Below are positions 12,939 to 26,100 of a DNA stretch of 64,000 bases, piece by piece (the first letter of the stretch is position 1; each line of letters opens with the position of its first letter). Location of the stretch: contig NC_088789.1 in assembly GCF_949628265.1 (NCBI RefSeq), positions 6,626,886-6,690,885 of the forward strand, given 5' to 3'. A model generated the notes under the pieces. It made no database searches. It was not told the origin of the DNA and worked only from the letters and a program-made list of their open reading frames with translations. The stretch comes from Cloeon dipterum (taxonomy: Eukaryota; Arthropoda; Insecta; Ephemeroptera; Baetidae). Both the position numbers and the translations under genes were made by a program.

Positions 12939-15900
12939 ATGAAGCCTCTTGGCTCATTCTGGAAGTATGGTGCAGGTGAAGTTATCAGGATTGTGTCTTT
13001 TAAGGTTGAAGAAGAATTCAGAGATGGTGATAGATACCATGGATGCATTTATCGGTAAGTTTTTAGCAGTTTATGGTGCATGATGAGGATGCTGTTAAAA
13101 ATTACAATTAGGCGGGCTTCGTTCTCTTTACTTGGAGAAATAGCGGATGAGAGGGAACTGTTCCAAACCGATAGATGCTGCGAGGTAGTGGAAAAGGATC
13201 TGAGGTGCTGTGTAAGTGTTGCTGCCACACAAGCTGAAGGGGAAGACATATACTTCTGTAGATACAGGTAAAGTGAGATTAAGTTAAAATACGTACAACA
13301 AAAGTAATGCAACCCTCACCTTTACGTTCTATAAATTTATTATTAAATATATTTTAAAGGTTGGAAATGAATTACGCATTCAAGCTGCCAGTCGATTTTG
13401 TGTCCGGGTTGAAATGCTCCGGTGGAAGGGCGTGGTGGAAAATTGGCAATGCAAAAGTTGTGGCTAGCGGAATTAATGGTCAACCCACAGTGGAGTATTT
13501 AGGCATGATGATCTCAAGACACACTTGTGTTGCCGTTGAATGTGAAAAACAAGAGCTGCTCTCAATTATGAGGGTTGAAGGCATCATTCTACCGGAGGGT
13601 GTGAAGGCAGGTAGTTCAAGATCTGCTTGTAAAATCAGGCTGAGGGCTGCAGCATTTGAAAGGGATGGAAATGCCAAGGCTGAAAATACGTTAATTCTCA
13701 CAAATTGTTGTATGTTGCATTGAGAAGATATTTATTAAATTAATTAATATGTATTATAATTCCTTCTGCAGCCCGCATCGTTCCACTGAGTCGTGTTCAG
13801 CGCGTTGTGCAGGTCTTCTTTGCTGCAAGCAGGAAGGAAATGATGTTTACTCCAACAACGAGCTTCACAGGCGTTCCATCCTTCTCGTGTTGTGCGGTGA
13901 AAGAAGCTGAATCTGGTCGCGTGCAAGAAATTGGTCACCCTGCAAAATATCAAATCATGGCTGCTATTTCAAGTGGCCCTCGCAGACCTCTGCGCTGCCT
14001 TGATCTGTTCGCTGGCTGCGGAGGAATGAGTGTCGGGCTTGAAATGAGTTCGCTGACCAGAACCTTGTGGGCAGTGGATTCAAATGAAATAGCCTGCAGC
14101 ACATTCAAGCGAAATTTTCCACAGGCTAGCGTATATTGCGATTATGTCGAGCATTGGCTGCAGCAAGTGAAAAGAGTATAGAGCTTTCATATCATCATAT
14201 GCCATTTTTCTCATTATAAAATTCTCTTGTTTTGCCAGTTGGGACAAGGTTTACCACAGCAGGGTGAGGTGGAGGTCATTATCGGCGGTCCTCCATGTCA
14301 AGGATTTTCTCAGTGCAACAGGCAGAAGAAAAGCAAGAGAGCATCAATGAATGTTTGTATTTTATTAAATTACGGGATGAGAAATATTTAAAGGATTTTT
14401 TTTTAATTCTTGAATCACTATTTTTATTACAATAATAACGTATGTGATCAGAATAATTAGATTTATTTTAATTCTCTAAGATGTAACAAATAGATCCACC
14501 TGGTAACCACGTTGCAAAAGAAATAAAAGAATGAGTTATGACAGAAAGATTATTAAAAAATGTGCATTTCTCTAGATCAGCCAGACTGGAATATTCATGG
14601 AAGTAGTGAAATTTCTCAAGCCCCGTTTCTTCATCATGGAAAATGTGAAGGAAATTGTTACACATGACAAGGGGAAGCATCTCAGGGAAGCTCTAAAAAC
14701 CGCTCTGGACCACGGTTACCAGGCGAGGATGATGGTGCTTCTAGCTGATGATTTTGGAGTACCTCAACTTAGGCAGAGGTATATGTGAAGATGAAATAAT
14801 TATGTGCAAAAATCAGGCGATTATTTATTTTCCAGATTTTTCCTTGTTGGGGCTCTTGGCAATGAAGAACTCCCTGACATCCCGCGGAGAACACACCTGT
14901 CTGGAAGGAAGTGCCACAAGCTGCAGTGCGGCAGTTGCCCATTGGTTTCTCGATTGTCACTTGTGAAATACATATTCTAACTATTCTAATGGCTTGATTC
15001 TTGCAGGATTTCTCTACTGAAGAGCCTGCAATTTTTGGACCTGTTACTGTCCGGGATGCAATTAGTGACCTGAAGGACTTGGAGACCACACTCGGGGCGA
15101 AACCATACCCGCTTGTGCAGTCTGCCTATCAGGCAAAGGTAACTAGAATATCAAATTATGATGTGAACCACTTTTGGTCCCCCCCTGCTACCGGAGTTGC
15201 TATATTTTTTAGCGACTGCCGCGCCATTAAATATCATTTATTCGCTCTGCAACAACTTATGGTCCCTCCTATACAACAGCAGTTGCAAATTATTGGCTCA
15301 AAGTAACTTCTAAATCTGTTTAAAGATCTCAACTCCGTCTCCAGGAGGGGACCAAGTGTGTTGCTTTTTTAATTTGTGTTATTTTAACCCTGCGGGAGTA
15401 ACAATATGCGTCTGGAGCACCATAGAAATGTGCCCTACTGAGATCATGTTCAAATTCCCTCCGAGCTTGCAAAATTAATGAAATAAAAGTGTTCATTGTA
15501 CTTTGAGCAGCAATATGTTTTGCAGATGCGCCGAGGCAGTGATAGAGTTAAACTTCATAGGATGGTAAAACCACTATCTCGAGTAGACCAGGTCAGAATA
15601 AGCAAGATCAAGCCTGGAGAGGACTGGTCTGTTTTGCTGACTGAGCCTGCAGATCAATGGTAGGAAATGTGGTTTACTGCTTTCCCAACAGGAATTTAAC
15701 ATTATTGTATTGCTTTTAAGCGGGCTGCAAGGAACAAATCTGGCTCCAAGCATGCTTTCCAGAACAGGGCCACGCAATGGCTGGTGGAAGGGCGCCTATG
15801 GACGGCTCGAGTGGAACAAGAAATTTAAAACTATAATTGCCTCGCAAAATTTGGCATCAAAGAGTGGAACCCTAATTCACCCACAAGTTGACCGGACCAT

Positions 15901-16094
15901 TACGCTGAGGGAAATCGCTCGCGCCCAGTCATTTCCAGACAACTTTGTCTTCAGAGGCACCCCAAGGGCAATTCAGAGGCTGGCAAGTGCATTTATCCAC
16001 TGTGCGTATTTAAAGATCTAATCTATTTTTTCAGATTGGAAATGCTGTGCCACCCCTACTGGCAGAGTGCATTGGTTTCTCGTTTCAGCAATGA
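12939..16094 (+). CDS. BAH-domain DNA (cytosine-5) methyltransferase
   Basis: Eleven exons join into one open frame of 685 codons: 12939-13054, 13112-13267, 13360-13709, 13772-14175, 14239-14352, 14576-14778, 14836-14962, 15007-15138, 15526-15659, 15721-15982, 16035-16094. Residues about 30-95 resemble a BAH domain ([10 protein letters not shown], then IYFCRY). The catalytic domain starts near residue 250: motif [27 protein letters not shown] with the nucleophilic Cys, VI ENV, VIII QLRQRFFLVG, a target-recognition stretch with [26 protein letters not shown] and [10 protein letters not shown]. All key residues are present, so activity is plausible. It is closest to the DNMT1 type but lacks the RFTS and CXXC regions and has one BAH. 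The last intron is GC-AG (GCAAGT donor at 15983). The upstream neighbour is the 491-bp array. Confidence 0.9.
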
Positions 16095-16306
16095 ATTACT
16101 GCAGGATGGCCAAGTCAGGGATCCTCAACAAGCACTAATGGCTACCCTTCTTCACAGTAGAGTTCAACCCGGGGTGTTTTGAAAGCGTTTGTGAAATCAA
16201 CAATTGTCAAAAGTTCCCCTTCTTAAAAATTTTTAGAAAGTCAAACCCCAGTTTGGAAACATTATTAAATAAAATATGTGACCAGTGCCATTCTTATCAG
16301 AGCTGT

Positions 16307-17208
16307 TTACTTCCTGCGTTTGTTTTTTCCTGATTTGCCTATCAGTTTGCGGCGGAGATTGCTCTTCAATGATCTGATGGCAGTTATCATTGCATGTCTG
16401 CTGCATTTTTCCGGACCAAATCTCAGGCAAAGGTCTTCTTGCTGCAGAGTACCTGAAAATTAAAGGGATAATAGTATGCACTGCTGCGGAAACTGTGTTA
16501 AAATTTAAACAACTTATTAAAGTCTGCACTAGCGCGGGGAAGAGTGACATCAATCCATCGCAGCCAACAACTGTGGTGTTCATGATAGCATCTTCTGTGA
16601 AGTGGCCAAGTATGATCTTTTTAATAGCCTGGGATGGGGTCTGTGAAGTTTCGGCAGCTTGCACAACGAGGCCCATGTCAATGAAAACTAGCATGTTGTC
16701 AGCATAGAAGCTGTCCACCAACTGACACGCAGGAACAATTCATTTTGATAATATTTGCAATACTTTAACAGTGCCATTTCCACTCACCCCGCTTGCAATT
16801 GAAACCTCTGAATGGTGGACAAGCTGTGCCTTCCATGCTGATTCCAACAGGCTGTCTGAAATAAATTAACAATACATTTTTATACCTGCATGCGACTGTA
16901 AAGTATATTCTTCCTTACCCTTCTCTGCTGTCAAATTTTTAACCTTTGACCTGACCCATTCAATTCTATTGTTCAATTTTTCCAATTTTTCAACATCGGA
17001 AATTAGTTTGCTGCGGGCTGATATTTCATCTTGGCAGGCCTCAACATATTTGGATTCATTGTGGAGCACGAATTCTTCCAAAGTTTCTTAGAATGAAATT
17101 ATTTCATTAGCAAAGAAATTACAATTTATCATTCAAGGAATAGCCACCTGGTGACAAATCTGCGCTACCTGGGATGAACACACTAAAGTCTTTTTGTGAA
17201 GTTGACAT
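16307..17208 (-). CDS. Small BEN-domain protein
   Basis: Five exons: 17208-17148, 17086-16919, about 16857-16787, 16721-16514, 16452-16307; about 217 residues. The N-terminus is short and polar, followed by a predicted coiled coil (residues about 30-75, KLISDVEKLEKLNNRIEWV). The C-terminal half has the BEN layout: alternating hydrophobics, TPSQAIKKIILGHFTEDAI, then a variable loop and FPALVQTLI, ending in a strongly basic tail (GKSGKNKRRK). BEN domains bind DNA or chromatin and occur in animal regulators and some DNA viruses. The gene is divergent from the next one (236 bases between start codons). Its start codon lies inside a CGGGATG word. The fold call rests on pattern alone. Confidence 0.6.
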
Positions 17209-17443
17209 CCCGCGAAATTTCCTGCTTTTTCTATTATTAAATCAAGTATTATGCATTCATTGTTGTTTACTTACAACCTTTCTGGCGTCGTTCTGGTTTT
17301 CTTCTATTTTGGGGCGCTGCACGCGCACTTAAAGATTAAAATTTTTTGTTGCAACGCCTCGTTTCAGATTTTGCCGCCACATATTTACTTCAAGGCGACT
17401 GTTGCCTTCAGTTTGTTTCGATTTGAACATTACAATCATCGCA

Positions 17444-19225
17444 GTATGAAGCTTCTACTGGAAAATGTGATCACTGGAGTCGAGTTGGAAGTGGAGAGCC
17501 AGAGTCTGCAGTGGTTCCCAGCGTCCAGTGCAGTCTGTTCAATTGGCCAAGTTGTTATAGCTTTTGATGAGGGCCGCTTTGTCCCTGGTGTGGTGATTAG
17601 CGCTGACGGAGGTTAATATACATATATTAAATTGAAGCCTTTAGCACTTTCAGTAACAATTTTGAATATTAACCCTGTGCATGACGCATTTTAGGTGAAA
17701 GTCACGAGAAACCGGCATGGCTTAAGCACCACTGCTGGGCCAGGTTCCTTATCATGGGCCATCCTGATCCTGGCCTGTCCAAGGGTGTCCTCATGGACTT
17801 GAGGATAAGCGCAGGCGACTTTGAGTATCATGGCCAGGCAACTGTTGGTGGTGTTCAGCTTGAGGTTTTCCTAGTTGCATGTGCAGGTAGGTTTTGAAGG
17901 AATAAAGAAAAATTGTCTGCGTCAGTGAAAACTGAAATAATCTTATCGTCTTTTCTAGAATCGCATTTGAAACTCCTGCAGCAATTTGGTGCTGCAAGAA
18001 CTAGGAACGGCCTTGAGCAACTGAAGATGCGAGCTGAAGAGAATGTCAAGTGGCCTAAGCAAAATCTGCACCCCGGGCTAGTAAGTTTGCTTAAATAAGT
18101 TGTCTTTTAATAAGCTTCACTACCAACTTTATTTCATAGCATTTTATTCCAAGGAATATTCCAGACGGGCTGCAGAAGGCTCTTGAACAGAGCTGGTCGC
18201 GCCTTTACATTATTGAAGAAGACACTGTCCAAGAACACCAGGATAAGAACTCAATGGTAAATCAATGGCTTGATGGCGTACAGCCTTTGACTGAGCAAGA
18301 GAGAGGCCGTCTAACAATGGGGTCCATTGACAACAATGAGCCTTCCAATTATTCATTCAAGGACAAGGAATCATTCAAGAAAGGAGGCGTTATGGCTGCT
18401 GCGCACTTTTGGGCTGGCACTTGTACGGCAATGACTGCAGCAGCCACCTGGAAAAAGCGGTGCATTGCAGTCAATCAAGCAATTGGCCTAGCTCAACTCG
18501 AGCTATATCAGGTTGAGGGCAAAGAGGTGGAAATTGTCAACAGCCTTTGTATGATGCTTTTCGTCATATCATGCTAAATTCAATATTTTTTAATTAAATC
18601 CCAACAGGGGACCTCGGAAGTTGCCTCACAGAGCACCAACAGATTCTGTACACTGAAGAGAGTCAGTTAAGTGAAGAAGATGTAAGTGTTGTTCTCGCTG
18701 TATAAAATATTAATGACCATGAATTCATGCCACTTTTCAAGCGCATCACATACATCTTTCCGGAAGGCACGTTTTACTTGAGCCGGGCTGCTGTTGAGGA
18801 TGCGCTTAACAAAGGAAGTAATCCGCAAAATGCTTTCCTTAACTTGATTTTGGCACACTGCCGCCCAGCAGCTCTCCTTGCTTGTAACACAGACAGAGAA
18901 GGCAGAAAACAGAACTCGGATCTTCACGCGTTTTCAGAGCCGCTGTTAATCGCTCTGCACCGTATGTTTTAAATATTTCAAATATTAAAATATATAAATA
19001 TATATCTTTTTTTTTAACAAAAATATTTTCCCACGGTCACTCAACTGCCTTTTACTTTTAGATCAGCTCAACAAATATGGAGAAAGGCTTGCAAAGGGTA
19101 ATTGCGGACCTGCCAATGCTTTGAGGGTTTTACAGTTTGGAGGAGAAAGATTAACACGTGATTATCTGAGGCCTTTCCTTACGCAAGCTAGGAGCAAGTT
19201 TCTCCAGCTTGGCAGCCCGACTTAA
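17444..19225 (+). CDS. Larger protein with a BEN-like C-terminal domain
   Basis: Seven exons: 17444-17612, from about 17695, 17959, 18140, 18608, 18741 and 19062, ending at 19225; about 430 residues. The N-terminal segment GQVVIAFDEGRFVPGVVIS looks like a small SH3/Tudor-type chromatin-reader barrel, which is only a resemblance. The middle has an acidic stretch and an Ala-rich helix. The C-terminal exons (FPEGTFYLSRAAVEDALNKG ... AFLNLILAHCRPAALLACN) follow the BEN pattern, as in the neighbouring gene. Splice sites are consensus and phases agree. The divergent gap with the smaller BEN gene contains a GGGGCGC word and could be a shared promoter. The function is probably DNA binding, with an unknown target. 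Confidence 0.6.
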
Positions 19226-19569
19226 CAGTTGTAATATGTTATGAATAAATTTTGGATTGGAATCTGATTTTGAATTTAGGTACTTTCACTGGCTCATCCA
19301 GCACAAGTATATTTGTATTACAATAAATTCCTACTCCAAAGTCCCATTTTATTTGATACTAGTTGTTACTCAAATAAAATCTTGAAATAAATTATTTAGC
19401 TTTTTAACTTTTTTGCATTTAATTTACTAAACCCCACAATTGCGCAGCATCTTAGCGAAGATTTTCAAAGAAAAAAGAAAAACCAAAAAAGAAAACGGCC
19501 AATCAAATGGTTGATATGTTTGAAATGGCTCTGTCATGTGTAATCCTTTACTGCAGGCACACGCTTTGC

Positions 19570-20071
19570 TCAAACTTTTCCTGGGTTGCTGGAAAGAATA
19601 AACATTATAGAGTAGTGTGGGTCGAATTGATCATATAAATGTGGCGGTACCCACCTCACATTTGTCTTGGGTGGTCTGCCCCTCTTCCTTTTTACGGGTG
19701 GCTCTTGAGCATTGTCATTTTCCACTCTGGGAGCTCTAGAGAAGAAGGTTATTAAATATTAAAAAATTAAAACTTCGATATAACATTCTCACATCTTGCC
19801 TGCCTTCCCTCCTTGGTTATTATTGGCCTGCTTGTTGACCTTCCCTGATGTTTCTGGAGGTGCACCTCCAGATACCTGCTTTTTCAGGGATGCAGAAGTA
19901 GCTGGTCTAGGGTTTTGAAAATGGTCAACTCAGAATGCAAAATAAAACCTTTACTGATTCTCACCTGTTCTTGGCCTTGGATGTGGATGGATCAGCCCGT
20001 GTCAATCTTCTGTTGGTAGTAGTGACTGGCAGCATTACATCAGGTCCACTCTGGAGCTCGCTTGTCTCAGA

Positions 20072-20104
<33 letters not shown>

Positions 20105-23100
20105 AGTACTCGAGCTACTCTTTCTCGCTCTTTTGGGGGCAGCACCTCTCTTCTTAGGACAACTAGGGAAGAGGGTTTTTTAAATATTAACAAACCGCAA
20201 AATATGCTCACCTCTTAGCTGCCTGTTTCCCTTGCTTTCTATTTGCCTGCTTGCTCAGGCCCCCTGACGTGCTGGGAGGTGCTCTTCCAGAGACCAGCTT
20301 TTTCTTGGATGCACTAATGGTTTTCAAAATGTTGAATTAAGCTTGCAAAATTATAAAATCGCTCATTCATCTCACCCGCTCAGAGCCTTGGATGTCGATG
20401 GAGTAGCCCTGCTACTCTTAGTCCTGGTAGTATTGTGTGGCTGCATGTCATCAAGGTCACTCAGGAGGGCACTCAACCCGGAATTCTTGCTAACAGTGGA
20501 GGAGCATGAGGAGCTTGATGAGTCACGCTTCCTCTGGGAATTCTTTTTTCCACGAATTCCTTCACCAACGCCCTGGACAGCTTCCTGAGGTCCACTGTCA
20601 GCGACTTTTTGCATCTGTCTTCCTCGCACAGGTGCATCTCCTCTCCGGGCTGACCGCTTCGGCCTCTCCATCTCCATCAAGACTTCAAGGTCGATTCTTT
20701 GGAATGGGGTGTTTCTCATAATATAAAAAATACATTTTCAGGTAATACTCACTCAGGCTCCTCTGGCTCCTTCTCAAAGAGAGGCGCTTCCATTTCAACA
20801 GCCTCTTCCAGTGTCTTCCCTTTGTGCTTTCTGAGGTTTTCAACGCCACCCTCAAAGAGTTCTAGGGCGCGCCCCATCATCAGCCCGAATCCTAGACCTG
20901 TGGGAAGCTCGTAGTATCTATCATGCACGTTCATTTCGTGGCCCATCAAGAGACAGAGCATTTTCTTTGCTGCATGCGAGAGATTTAATGTCCCCAAATT
21001 GGTTGCCAGGGTTGTTCTCAAATATCGGGGTCTCAGCGTGGAAGCATCATGAAGGGCACCATGGAGATCCTTCAGAACCCCATTATGCCTGTTTGAAGTG
21101 TTCATGCGATTGCCATGCTGTGTGCCAAAGAGGAAGTTGCATTGATGCACTCCAGCCAGTCTCCGAACATCACTGTCCGCGCAGAGTTGGAAATACTCGC
21201 GCCACTCAGACTTAATCAGCGACAGTACCTGGAGAAGAAGGAATAACATGGACAGAAATTATTAATTTTGGGTCTTTAAAGCGGTATATATTACTGTATT
21301 TGTTATTTTAAAAATATAAAAAATTCATGGTAATTTAGCCCTTAACAGACCAATTTATTCCATGTACTTAAATATATATTTTTTTAATTTTCCTCTATCA
21401 ATCCACTCGCTTTATTTTTATCAGTGTTGCCTGCTTTGAAAATAAACTTGTCTTCGTTCTACGATACATGCCTTTTTGCCCCCCTTGCCAACAGAGCCAA
21501 TAATGTCATAATTCTTGGCCATTCCCTGCTGCACCTCGGAGAGAATTTCATTGTGGGTGTTGGCAAAATTGTTCCTCCCATTGTACTCATCAACCGTGAT
21601 GGCAGCAGCCTCGTTTGTCCTCCGGCCATTGAAGGTGGTAAAGAGCAAGTTTAGGTTTTCTGCTAGCAGCCGGTATTGCTTGGCTGCCTTATTTCTATCC
21701 TTTTCTTCTACAGCAGTGCGCAGTAGTGCTGCATGTATCTGGCAACCATTGCTCAAGTAGTCTTTGTACAACTTGAGGTCATCAGGATTCACTCGTGGCT
21801 TGTGCAACTTCTCATTTTTCTTCTTCTGAATGGCAGCCCGAGTAGTTGTGTAGGATGTGTAGTGAGCTGATTCCAAGTAAGCATGGATTTCTGTAAACTC
21901 CTCGATTGCTTCTTTAATCTTGGCCTGCTCTTCTGGGGTTTCGCCTACACGCTGTGTGGTACGTGCAAGCGCGATCTGCCTGAAAAGTGATGTAAGGGCC
22001 ATGACATCATTCGGCCGCTTGAACATGGTGGACGCAACACCGCCCCCGGCAATCTTGTGTACCACAGAAATTAGGCGATCCTCTGCATGGATGCTCGCAT
22101 TTACAGTGGTGCCCTTCCACACTGACCGTCTGGTAAGGTCACGCAGCTCTTTCACTAGTCCCAAGTCCTTGATGTCGGGGTGATCTCTGAAACCGTGATA
22201 TAGCTGCTGCAGAAGTTTTGCTAGGCGTCGGCCCAGCAAGATGGCATTATTGCCTTGCTCACGCTTGACTGCAATGGTCCTGATGACGGCCTCAACCAGC
22301 GGGTCCCCAGAGCACAGAAATTCTGCAAGGCTCTCTCTATTCTTGGCGTGCATCCCGTGCAAGAGCTTACCGACATAGTCAGCATAGTAGGAATCCATTT
22401 GACCAGATTTGGACATGGCCATGTGGTTCATTGCTGTGAGATTGACCACCGCAAAATTCTCTGCAGACTCAAGCACTTCTTCAGTGGCAACCTGTTCTGT
22501 GTTGGGCTTGCAGTGCTTTGCATGGCTGTATTTGAAGCCCTTCTTTGTAAGAATTGAGTGGCACAACATGCACTCATATCGGATCCCACCGGAGCTGTCT
22601 GTTCCTCTCCTGAAAGGGATGATGAAGCCTTTCTTTTCCTTCTCAGCTTGCTCATTGTGTTTCTTATCACCAGCTTTAACAATCTTGTAGATGGCTTTGT
22701 TTTGGGCTCCCTTGTCTTGAAGGGCCAGCGCTTCCATTACAAGCTGTTCACCACTGTGTACAAGTCTGATGTGCCTCTGCATGTTTCCATGGGACCATTT
22801 AGGGCAGTAGAGGCAATAATGGAGGCTTTTCTTTGGACCCATAGGTAGCAGCTTGAGTGGTGACTTCCGTTGCTTGAAAGGACTGAGAGACACAGGCAAG
22901 CCAGCCACCAATACTGGTTTTGTGCACCCCGCTAATGAATAGAAAATTTTAATCTAGTCACAAAACGCTTTCAAACCAATCAAAAACTTTTACCTTGGAA
23001 CAATTTTCTTTGCTTCACATGCTTCGCACGCTTCCTCATCATCGGGCCGAGAATGTGAAGCGGCTTAGATGTGCTCCCCTCAGGTACACCAATTAGGCAC

Positions 23101-26100
23101 ATTCTAACATCCTTGCTCAAATCTTGGCTGAGAGATTTAAGCCGGCACATCATGAAGTCTCTAGCATCAACAGTCTCAACTTCAAGGTCAGGGCATTGGA
23201 GCATTTCAGCAAGCAACCCTTGGAGTACATCAATCTCCATGGTGAGATCGCCTGAAAAGTTGAAGTAGGGCATGATTCACTTGACCTGCTGATCATTAAA
23301 AAATCAAAAATTAAAACATTGTCTTACACAAAGTCATTTTGGAATATAGGAGATGGCTCTCTTTTTCAGTTGCTAATTGCACAAACTCTGCTAATTCTGG
23401 ATAAGTCTGTAACCCGGTTGAAGCCGCCTCGGCAACCAGTAGATATGATGGAATCAGCTGGCCAGAGCTGCAATTCCCAATGTAAAATACACGGATAAGT
23501 AGTAGAGCTGGTTGGGCGACAACTGAAACAAAGCACGTGATATATTATTTCTGACTGCAAATTCACTCTCGGGCTGACCACTTACCATCCTCTGGCATGG
23601 AATTTGCACCTTCTGCCTTGCCAGGTGTCAACTCAGCAGCAACTGCAACTGGGACTTAAAAAACCAATATTTAGGTTTCTCATCAAATCTCATTCAGAAT
23701 TTATGAAATAGGCAACCCGCGCAGCAAAAAAACACAATTATAATCAACAATTACCTCTGTGCAAAACAAAACACCAGACCAATCATATTCTTGCTTTACC
23801 AGGTAAAAATATAATTTCAATGTGATTTAAAAAAATGAGACATTTAATAAAGTAAGTTTCCGGTGAAAGGAGTAATTTTATCCATTTTTTATATTGTCAA
23901 GTAAACTCACCATTTGCCAAAACTTTTTCACTTCCATGCGACTTTACTGGTGTGTTCTCGAGTACAGAAGCCCCTGGTTAACAACAATGCGATGAGTGAT
24001 TAATAAAATAGAAATAGACATTTTGTAACATTGAAATATTGTAAATCTAGATACACATATAATTACCTGCTACTGAAGGACTGGTTGCCATTTTATCTTG
24101 AAGTTCAAGATCAGCAGCTTGGCCTTTAGTTGGCGTCAAGATTGGTGAAGTCAAAGGTGGTGGTTCCGGGGAATTATTCAAGTAATGTTTTGTTGCCCAC
24201 TCATCATCATAATCAAAGCTTCCTCCATTCTCACCGCTCTCTTCCCTGCAGACAGCGATCTGGTCAAGCTCGGGTTGTTTATCAGCCTCTTCTAGCACAA
24301 GCTCAAAGGCACTCTCCAACCGGACATCTGAAGTAAATAAATAGTTAATTGAGGAGCTCAACCAAATTGAATTAAAAATGCACCCCGAAAGAAAAAACAT
24401 AACAAACTATGTGTCTAGCCACAGATTTGCTTCAGATGCAAGGTTAAAAAACAATTAAAGAGCAGTTTGGGCATGTGAAATCATTAACAAAAAATCGAAA
24501 AATATTCCTTAAAAATCCAGGATGCAATTTAACACATTGGAAACACACTCACCACTTTCTCTGACTTCACCAGCCCCTTCAGCCCAGCTTTCAGCCTCTC
24601 CGTCTTGCTTTGCAGACGGCCCTGCACACCTTTCAACGTCCTTCTCGTCGTTCTCAGCAGACTTGGCACTTCTCAAGGCAGTTTGCATGGCCGGCGCCTG
24701 CCTCTCAAAACAGGGAACTGAAAATAAGAACAGTTAGACAGGTTGCAAACAATAAATACAACAATTTTCTCAACCCGGCTGATACTACAGGCGAGACACG
24801 TGTGTCATGCGGGCTGCCAACAGCCAAGGACTTTTAATAGCACTGATACAGCAAGCCAAGAGTCGAAAAATATTCCTTAAAAATCCAGGATGCAATTTAA
24901 CACATTGGAAACACACTCACCACTTTCTCTGACTTCACCAGCCCCTTCAGCCCAGCTTTCAGCCTCTCCGTCTTGCTTTGCAGACGGCCCTGCACACCAT
25001 TCAACGTCCTTCTCAACAGGCGTGGCACTTCTCAAGGCAGTTTGCATGGCCGGCGCCTGCCTCTCAGAACAGGGAACTGAAAATAAGAACAGTTAGACAG
25101 GTTGCAAACAATAAATACAACAATTTTCTCAACCCGGCTGATACTACAGGCGAGACACGTGTGTCATGCGGGCTGCCAACAGCCAAGGACTTTTAATAGC
25201 ACTGATACAGCAAGCCAAGAGTCGAAAAATATTCCTTAAAAATCCAGGATGCAATTTAACACATTGGAAACACACTCACCAATTTCTCTGACTTCACCAG
25301 CCCCTTCAGCCCAGCTTTCAGCCTCTCCGTCTTGCTTTGCAGACGGCCCTGCACACCTTTCAACGTCCTTCTCGTCGTTCTCAGCAGACTTGGCACTTCT
25401 CAAGGCAGTTTGCATGGCCGGCGCCTGCCTCTCAAAACAGGGAACTGAAAATAAGAACAGTTAGACAGGTTGCAAACAATAAATACAACAATTTTCTCAA
25501 CCCGGCTGATACTACAGGCGAGACACGTGTGTCATGCGGGCTGCCAACAGCCAAGGACTTTTAATAGCACTGATACAGCAAGCCAAGAGTCGAAAAATAT
25601 TCCTTAAAAATCCAGGATGCAATTTAACACATTGGAAACACACTCACCACTTTCTCTGACTTCACCAGCCCCTTCAGCCCAGCTTTCAGCCTCTCCGTCT
25701 TGCTTTGCAGACGGCCCTGCACACCTTTCAACGTCCTTCTCGTCGTTCTCAGCAGACTTGGCACTTCTCAAGGCAGTTTGCATGGCCGGCGCCTGCCTCT
25801 CAAAACAGGGAACTGAAAATAAGAACAGTTAGACAGGTTGCAAACAATAAATACAACAATTTTCTCAACCCGGCTGATACTACAGGCGAGACACGTGTGT
25901 CATGCGGGCTGCCAACAGCCAAGGACTTTTAATAGCACTGATACAGCAAGCCAAGAGTCGAAAAATATTCCTTAAAAATCCAGGATGCAATTTAACACAT
26001 TGGAAACACACTCACCACTTTCTCTGACTTCACCAGCCCCTTCAGCCCAGCTTTCAGCCTCTCCGTCTTGCTTTGCAGACGGCCCTGCACACCATTCAAC

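Noticed and set aside
20372-21249. A separate gene for the 20.4-21.2 kb minus-strand frames
   Set aside because: Splice sites and phase join them to the zinc-finger/recombinase exon. The catalytic His/Tyr exon only makes sense with the upstream box I arginine.
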